A DNA stretch of 64,000 nt from Catonia carolina (taxonomy: Eukaryota; Arthropoda; Insecta; Hemiptera; Achilidae). The position numbers and the translations under genes were made by a program. The notes under the pieces are model-generated. The model made no database searches, had not been told where the DNA came from, and worked only from the letters and a program-made list of their open reading frames with translations. Positions within the stretch are counted from its first letter, which is position 1; every line of letters starts with the position of its first letter. Location of the stretch: assembly GCA_035578175.1 (NCBI GenBank), contig JAQMRL010000006.1, forward strand, positions 31,248,893 to 31,312,892. The letters run 5' to 3'. Positions 57,335 to 64,000 of the stretch are shown piece after piece.

Positions 57335-57565
57335 ATCTGTTCTTCTTCTAGTATCTATCCGTTCCAAATTTTGGTGTCCTCAGCAACTTTTACTTCGCTC
57401 GTTCCACTGTGAAACAGCTCTTCTGAGCTTTTCCAAACCAAGTTCTCAGATTTCGGACGCTCGACAATCTTCTCCTAGGTCCTCTATTTCCTCTGAGGAA
57501 TGGCTTATAGTAATGAATAACGTGATTCATTTTGAATTATATGTCCCAAACATTGGAAATTATTA
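57335..57565 (-). pseudogene. LINE ORF2 C-terminal remnant
   Basis: Minus-strand pieces CLGHIIQNESRYSLL and, in another frame, GPRRRLSSVRNLRTWFGKAQ and ELFHSGT-like text match the ORF2 tail at 61460-61882 (GHIMRNxxRYxLL, GRRRTSWLKNLRVW). It is frameshifted and short. Confidence 0.65.
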
Positions 57566-58483
57566 ATCTGTTAAAGAAGTGTTAAAATTATTAATGTTAA
57601 CTAATGAATATCATAGTTAACCCTTCAATCATGTTTGTGTTCATTTCAGCAAGCTAGGCATTCATTTTATGTACAGTGCAAACTTATTGAATTTAGTTAT
57701 CTTTCATTAACTTTTCTAAGTTCTGGTTTCTTGAAATTCTTTTTCCTTTTTTACCCAGCATTTTAGCATAAAAAGTATTCACGATGAACTGATGGTGTTT
57801 CATAATGTATACGTATAACCAAAGCTTCAATGAGTAAAAAAGCAAATAATGAGTTCTTAAAGCGTTAGTTTTCAATAATCTACAATTTCTAATCTTCAGT
57901 TTTGAATATTATAGAATAGTTTCCTAGAACGTTTGATCTCTCTATTTTGATAAGAAAATAATAATACGTAATAACATTTCATATGCCTTTCTTTATTGTT
58001 AACTATTTGATTCAATTTTCTGTGAAGTGTCTTCTATCATTATAAAGTTCGTTTCTTTATTGATTAAATTTTTAAAGTTTGGGAGCGGTAGTACTGATCT
58101 ATATCAGAAAACTCTTACGTTGATATTATTTTATTTAATGTTGCCTTGATACACTGTTAAAACATTTTAAACTTTTTGCAAGGGAAAACTATTGAAAATC
58201 TTTCCTTTTATGTGAGTCTACTTTTATTTCCTATCATATAATTTTCAATACGTAAAATTGAAAACTATTTTCATAATGATTGTAGTTCTCTGCGTAATCT
58301 ACTACTTGAAATTTTTGTAGGGTTTCTAGAATATCTCTTGTTAAGGATGCTTAGTAGTTAAGCTTTAGTGCAATATGGTAATCATAGCACTAGCTCTCTG
58401 CTCTTTATTACGAATATATAGTGGTTTATTTGTTAGGAATTGGAGGTTTCAAATAAATTATGTAACTTACTTTTCGTTTTTAT
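57566..58483. other. AT-rich stretch, nothing recognised
   Basis: No supported feature was seen. Confidence 0.5.
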
Positions 58484-58873
58484 ATAGGTCATCAGCAGAA
58501 AGGCTGGTTTGAACCTCTATAGGCTTTATTAAGTAAAACGAGATGTGACGTGGTTTTATTTGCCTTCCTCACTGAATTGAAAATTAGGTACGCTTATCAG
58601 CATGTCAGACCTTTGGAAAAGCACCTATTGTTCACCCTGCAAACGACATCTTCACTTTATTCATCATAGGGTCTGGTCGTATAATGATAAAATTCATTAC
58701 TGTCATAGGGGATACCTCTGACTAGTGTCTTTTACATCTCTACTTCTTCTGTTCTTAAATGCTTCAGTTGTACAATTGGGTGAACTTGTGATAAAAAATA
58801 GAAATTTTTTTTGTAGCCCTGGAAGTAGCAGATCAAGTACAAATAATTTAACCCTACACCTGTCTGTTATTGG
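58484..58873 (-). mobile_element. SB retroposon copy 8
   Basis: The reversed copy runs from AGGTCATCAGCAGAAAGGCT to CACCTGTCTGTTATTGG. Divergence is moderate and the (CAA)n tail is lost. Confidence 0.83.
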
Positions 58874-58959
58874 AAAAAATACTATATTAAATGTAATAAA
58901 TTCTTAAAATAAAAACAAGAATCCTTTGGACTTGCATAAACAAAAAACGAATATAACGA

Positions 58960-59268
58960 TATCTGGACTTAAATGTCTAATTCTGAATTCTACCATGAAG
59001 TCAAGCCAATTACTGATATCATGCGAAAGAAACGGATTTCTTTCTTTAGGCATTTACTTAAAATACCGGACAATCAAGTAACTAAACAACTCATTTCTAT
59101 AACTAACTTGTAGAAAAATCTTCGAAGGTGGTTGGTCAAAATAAAGCAAGATACACAAGAACTTAATATTGCAGAACGAGATCTTTTATCAAATTCTGAA
59201 CAGCTTAAGTTGATTAAAGATAAAGACACAAGATTCGTCGAAAAAACTCGAGCTCCTTCGTCAATGTT
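58960..59268 (+). pseudogene. LINE ORF2 C-terminal remnant, third group
   Basis: The plus frame reads EFYHEVKPITDIMRKKRISF, FRHLLKIPDNQVTKQL, a stop, RRWLVKIKQDTQELNIAERD and LIKDKDTRFVEKTRAP before a terminal stop. The (M)RKRRxxFxxHxxRxPDNRxTKQ pattern is found near the end of LINE proteins in insects. One internal stop is present and the catalytic region is missing. Confidence 0.65.
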
Positions 59269-59347
59269 AATTTAATTTAATGTTATTTCAATTTCGAATT
59301 AACGTAGTGAGTGTATATTCATCAACGCGGACGATGTTTTTAGTTCA

Positions 59348-59959
59348 ACTAACGGGTGTTTTATTAAGGACGCAACCCTGATTATAAGAAGATAGAAGTA
59401 ATACATCGGTACATTTTTTTGTCCCTCAATCGGTATATTGGCAACAGTGTACTCAATGCCAACTACGTAAGACAGTTAAAATGTTCCAGTCAAGCGTTAG
59501 TGTGGTGACAGCAGTCGTTTCGTTATATTGTGTCAGCAATGGTTTTTTCCAAGGAAGAACCGGTTGTTTTATTAAGGACGCAACCCAATGTTAAAAGCCA
59601 CAATCTACGGCATATTTTTATTTTCCGTACTTCACAAATTATTAATTATCTAAATTATTATTTTACAAATGAATAGCAAATTGCAATAGAAACATTGTAT
59701 TACTTCTATCTTCTTATAATCAGGGTTGCGTCCTTTATAAAACAACTGGTTCTTCCTTGGAAAAAACCATTGCTGACACAACATAACGAAACGACTGCTG
59801 TCACCGCACTAATACTTGACTGGAACATTTTAACTGTCTTAGGTAGTTGGCCTTGAGTACATTGTTGCCAACATACCGATTGAAGGACAAAAATTTACCG
59901 ATGTATTACTTTTATTTTCTTATAAGCAGGGTTGCGTCCTCAATAAAACATCCGTTAGT
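59348..59959. mobile_element. Fold-back element with ~237-bp inverted arms
   Basis: Arms 59348-59586 and 59723-59959 are near-complete inverted copies around a 136-bp centre. The outer ends read ACTAACGGGTGTTTTATTAA and, reversed, ACTAACGGATGTTTTATTGA. The sequence TGTTTTATTAAGGACGCAAC occurs at both the outer and inner edge of the left arm, and the centre keeps a further copy of the following ATAAGAAGATAGAAGTAATA. No coding sequence is seen. It is a MITE or fold-back-type element with unknown transposase source. Confidence 0.82.
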
Positions 59960-61459
59960 AGCAGCTAGGCTCGGCCGTTCGAGAGACACCGTTTAACCTC
60001 ATGGATTGCACATTTTTTACTTTTTATTTGGTATGCTATTGTGGTGTTATCTAACAAATATAATTTACGGTATGTTCTTTCAATAATTAAATTACTAGCT
60101 ATATCACAAAGAGTTCAATAAGTTGGTAAATTTAAAAAAAAAGAATTACTTCTCTGATCATTGTATTTAACTATTTTTAATAATGTAAGCTACACAAATA
60201 GTTTGCAAAATTAGTAATTAGTTAATTATGTGATACTACGTTATTATAATATTCTAATAAATAATTGTTTTAAAAATAGTGCATCAAAAATATTCCATTT
60301 TTGTTTCAAGAACATTAAAAAAACTTTTAAATATTTTTGCACTGTTAAAATATGTATTTAAATACAGTTTTGAGTAACTTATTTTACTACTCGAAAACAT
60401 TGAAATGAAAATTGTATTGATTTTTCAATTGTGGTATTGTTTTATCATTCATGCGTGAATATCAGAGGAAAATAATAGAAACTGTATATGGAAAACGTAA
60501 GAAAATATTGGAAAATTGATAACTCGTGTATGATGAATATGTTCTTGATAAAATCTTAACTAGACTAGCGGAAAATTTGAAATATTTAAACGAAGAAGAG
60601 AAAGAACGTAGAAAAGAAACAGAGATGGTGACTGAGAAAGATAAAGATGAAGATACACTTGAAGAAGTAACTCCGTAGATTGAAGCCGAAGTTCTGTTAT
60701 AATTGAATTTAGAACATTCTCCGGTAGAAAGATATCATGTGTTGTACTACTCCCATCCTATTTCTTCCGCATTTCATTTTCTCTCCAATTTCAGGCTCTT
60801 TAAAGAAACTTTTTCCTGCTCTAACCTTCTTTCGTTATTTTTATTTTGACTCTGAAATTTTCATAATATATTTTCAATAATTTTTCTATAAATGTATCGT
60901 AATATTGTTAAAGATACACAGGTTCATACTCCCAGATACATCCATCTGCTTGTTGGTGCCTACGGCATGACTAAACAAGAAATAGCAAAACATGTTTTAT
61001 TAAATTATGTGGATTTTGTATTACTAAGCTACTGACATAAAAATTCATTAGTTTCCGATTCCTTAGCAAAACCAACTCAAATTATAAATTGTGTGTCAAC
61101 AACAGATCAATATCTACATTTAAGAAATTAAGTTAGATTTTTAAATTATAACATTTTAGCGTTTCATTTATTTTATCTTTCCGTTTTACTAAGGACCATG
61201 TTAAAATATTGTTTCCTCAAGTTTGATGTTTTCTCTTTTTCATTAATACGTTTCGTTTCTTCCAAGTTTGTTTCATTTTAATCTTGCTTGTTCCATTTGT
61301 ATTTAAATTGAAATGAAAAATCAGTAAAATAATAATAAATTTTTTGTTAGATCAATCTGATAAATTTGAAATTGCAACAGTTGTAAGCTGTTGAGGACTT
61401 TCAAATGTATTTAGAACGGTTGTTGTGCAACCAGTTGGATATCCTTCTTCTTGATGTGC
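59960..61459. other. AT-rich stretch with two short unassigned ORFs
   Basis: A highly charged frame without its own ATG (about 60530-60676: LTRLAENLKYLNEEEKERRK then KDKDEDTLEEVTP, stop) and a 48-codon ORF (60892-61038, MYRNIVKDTQVHTPRYIHLL) stand out from the AT-rich background. I recognise neither. They might be exons, old transposon pieces or chance. Confidence 0.3.
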
Positions 61460-61882
61460 CTATCCGTTACGAATGTTGGCGATCATCATGGCAATCTTCA
61501 TCTTGTCTGCATCAACTCGGAAAAGCCGTACCGAAGTTGAATTGTACCAGACTCTGAGGTTCTTCAACCAGGATGTTCTTCTTCTACCTGGTCCCCACTT
61601 TCCAAAAATTTTCCCTTGTAGAATGGCTTGCAGGAGGGCATATCTGGTTGCATTTCTCATAATGTGCCCGAAGTACTGTAGCTTTCGAGACTTGATAGTG
61701 GTCAGTACCTCCCGGTTCTTCCCCATTCTTCTGAGAACCTCTTCATTTGTTACTGGATCAGTCCAAGGGATCTTCAGTATTCTCCGGTACAGCCACATCT
61801 CAAACGCTTCCAATTTCTTGCACATATCCTCGTTCAGGGTTCACGATTCAGCACCAGTTGGATATAAGACAAAATAATTTAT
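61460..61882 (-). pseudogene. LINE ORF2 C-terminal domain, almost open
   Basis: The minus strand reads VLYPTGAES, a stop where Trp is expected, then TLNEDMCKKLEAFEMWLYRR, ILKIPWTDPVTNEEVLRRMG, EVLTTIKSRKLQYFGHIMRN, GPGRRRTSWLKNLRVW and MKIAMMIANIRNG with a terminal stop. This is the full C-terminal region of an insect LINE ORF2, of which 29032, 31036 and 57335 hold pieces. Apart from the one stop the frame is intact for about 140 codons. The reverse-transcriptase core is not present upstream. Confidence 0.85.
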
Positions 61883-63309
61883 CATACAAAAACAAAATTA
61901 TTCACAAACACTTTTCAAAGCGTTTATTCTAAACGATGTTAGTTTTATGAACTACTTGTTTGAAATGTGGTAGGTCCCGGATCGGTTTCCAGCTTGATAT
62001 GCTAAATATAAGGCCTATACGTTGAAACCCACTGTTTCAGTTCCTTAACCCACTGTAGTCACTGGTAACGGTAATGACCGAACTGTTATGAGGGAGGGGT
62101 TGAGAGAGTAGGAGTGCGGCATACACACACGTAGAGTAAGTGTATCAGTACAGCAAATAATATAACCGGTTTTGTCCAACCATGCAAAATTCTTCCCCTT
62201 TTGCCAGATCAATTGCCAACCTTGATAAGCAAGAACACGCCCCAGGTCTACTCCCCATCTTACGAGTAGACCATTCTAAACTTTTACAAATTGTAACAAG
62301 TTATTGAACATGAGACGCGTCGTCTCATGAAATGGACTTTTACTTCATAACTTACAACGCAGGTTTCAGATATAAGCAGTTATAGTACATTTTAAATTTG
62401 AATCCATGAAATTTTCCTTTAAAAATTTTAGTTCGTATCCTTACATTTACGAATTAACATAAGAAAATACATTTATTCGTTGAAGAAAAAGATGTTGAAA
62501 GATCCTTGAGAAGGAACTTGAAAAGTATTTTTATTTGTTATTTTATAGTACTTTTTAAGTAATTTTCTTAACTTAGAAAGTATTTAAGGTCGGCCTACTA
62601 GTTCATCCGGAAAAAGTAAGCATCGTTCATCTTGTAAAGGTTCGCATGTGAATCTTACATAAAAGTATCAACGTCGTATATTTAGCTTCTACATTACTGT
62701 TGACAAGAAACCACGCCGTTAACTTTTATTTTATAGTGTTTCGTACGTAGATAAACATTATTATAAGGTATTTGATTTTTTAAGATTTTATATTTATATA
62801 TTAAAATTAATTTCATGAAACCAGCAACATTGACCTTGAATCCATTTAATAACAAAATTATATACTTAATTTTTCACTTTCTTTTCCCGCTAAAAGCGTT
62901 CAGATATATTCTTCTGAAGTTACGTTACATTTATTTTATGCTACCGTTTTATAGCACGTTTCTTTTATCAAATTACGACAAGAAAAGAGCTAAAATGACT
63001 TTTTTTAAATACATTCTTACAAAAATTAAAGTACGTTGTTTAATTTATTATAGTAGTTGGAAAATATATTAGTAGAACATGCGTATGCTTATAAGTTGCA
63101 CCAAAGTGTAGACTTAAAATTAATTAGCTTTACTTACATGAATTAGTAGTAAGACTTACATAAACGTTTTATTGTTTGTTTGTTCCGGTATTTAATGATT
63201 TTGTTTTATTTGTTAGTAGCCACACTTTCATCCCATTCTCCCATCGACACTGAATTCGAATATTCTGAATTCGAATTCAGTATTACACGATTACAGATCT
63301 CGTAAATTA
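61883..63309. other. AT-rich stretch, nothing recognised
   Basis: An 85-codon Phe/Lys/Tyr-rich frame at 62815-63072 looks like chance. GAATTCGAATATTCTGAATTC at about 63251-63271 is a short palindrome. Nothing else was recognised. Confidence 0.45.
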
Positions 63310-63723
63310 AATTTGAGATCGTTTGTAAATAAAGTAACTCTTATAAAAATAATTATTTATTTTCACACTGTCAGATATGTGGACCTAAACTTAGCTTGTC
63401 GCGTGAGATCACTATTTAAAGAGCTGCAATTGCTCACAGTTCCTTCTTTGTACATTTTTGAAGTGATAATGTACGTAAAGAAAAATACCTTTTTACAGAA
63501 TTTAGATGTTCATAACCACTACACAAGAAACAGAATCGATTATTATGTTGCTAATCACAACACTAAATTGTTTGAACAAAAACCAACTTACGCAGGTAGA
63601 AAATACATCAATAAAATGCCACAAGATTTAAAAAGTTGTGAGAATTTAAGTCATTTTAAAAAAAAGCTAAAACAGTATTTGATTGATGAAACATTTTATA
63701 GTGTGCACGAATTCCTTTCTTAA
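63310..63723 (+). pseudogene. LINE ORF2 C-terminus with 3' repeat
   Basis: The open frame of 136 codons includes CRVRSLFKELQLLTVPSLYI, then VHNHYTRNRIDYYV, AGRKYINKMPQDLK, LSHFKKKLKQYLIDETFYS and a stop. The F(K)ELxILTVPSLYI...HxxxTRN...YNKLP...FKKxLKxYL...FYSxxEFL sequence is the C-terminus of a CR1/Jockey-related LINE (family knowledge; exact clade uncertain). The RT core is absent upstream. The 3' UTR holds a 118-bp tandem repeat, and the element continues beyond the window. Confidence 0.75.
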
Positions 63724-63768
63724 TAGTTTTTGGTTGAAAAGTATTTAACTTGTAATTAAACAAATATT

Positions 63769-64000
63769 GTGTACTATTTGATACAAAGGGGTTCATGACA
63801 AGCCTACTGAGTTAAGCAGTAGCAGGGAAAAATTATTGGTAAGTGATGAATTTATCATTGTGTTGATTTTATTTAATTTTAATTTTGTGTGATATTTGAT
63901 TCGATGGGGTTCATGACAAGCCTACTGAAGTAAGCAGTAGCAAAAACTATTTTCTGGTGGTAAGTGATGAATTTATCATTAGTGATAAACTTTCAGTTTA
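63769..64000. repeat. 118-bp tandem repeat in LINE 3' UTR
   Basis: GGGGTTCATGACAAGCCTAC recurs at 63788 and 63906, with GCAGTAGCA and GTAAGTGATGAATTTATCAT following in both units. The second unit runs off the window edge. Confidence 0.9.

Overview
The window is AT-rich, repeat-dense animal DNA. It most resembles an insect genome, possibly hemipteran, but that placement is an inference from the transposon mix. No open reading frame belongs to a host gene I recognise. Every coding stretch I can name is a decayed piece of a transposon: non-LTR reverse transcriptases, mariner-type and Tigger/pogo-type transposases. Bacterial operon features do not apply here.

The dominant component is one interspersed family, called TGH here, with about seventeen copies or pieces. 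Its best copies run about 0.9-1.15 kb. They start with a 5' hairpin at TCTGGTGTGA, carry ACTTTCTCTTGCC just inside, contain a (TG/CA)n tract of very variable length, and finish with a 7-bp-stem hairpin (CCTATAT-ATTC-ATATAGG) running into the inverted copy GGCAAGAGAAAGT. The plan resembles Helentron-associated (HINE/DINE-1-like) elements, but each end has its own hairpin, and I do not recognise the family.

Other families (labels mine) are as follows. SA, SC and SD are tRNA-derived SINEs with box A and box B; SA and SC copies have clear target-site duplications. SB is a 390-bp retroposon with a (CAA)n end, present eight times. LINE remnants come from at least three groups, one being a 1.7-kb Jockey-like insertion inside a TGH copy. 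MITE-like elements include TTAA-flanked families E and G, TA-flanked family D, and a Tigger-like deletion derivative. There are also two long-inverted-repeat fold-back elements and one probable LTR relic with a tRNA-Lys-type primer-binding site.

Layout. 0-4.2 kb: TGH copies and a three-level nest (E, then F, then TGH). 5-15 kb: D-family pieces, LINE tails, mariner and Tigger derivatives. 15-20 kb: SINEs. 20-28 kb: a TGH/LINE/SB cluster, including a TGH head joined to a reverse-transcriptase fragment. 29-31 kb: a 163-bp tandem array made from LINE coding sequence. 31-37 kb: TGH, SB, LINE and the LTR relic. 38.6-39.2 kb: a GC-rich island with a TATA box, the most gene- or LTR-like unexplained segment. 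40-53 kb: degenerate TGH copies, a TTAA element inside a TGH copy, and a 224-bp inverted repeat. 53-64 kb: LINE fragments, TTAA element G, a second fold-back and long AT-rich stretches with nothing recognisable.

Coordinates of repeat edges come from reading by eye against other copies in this window and may be off by several bases. Clade names rest on motif recognition, not on a database search.
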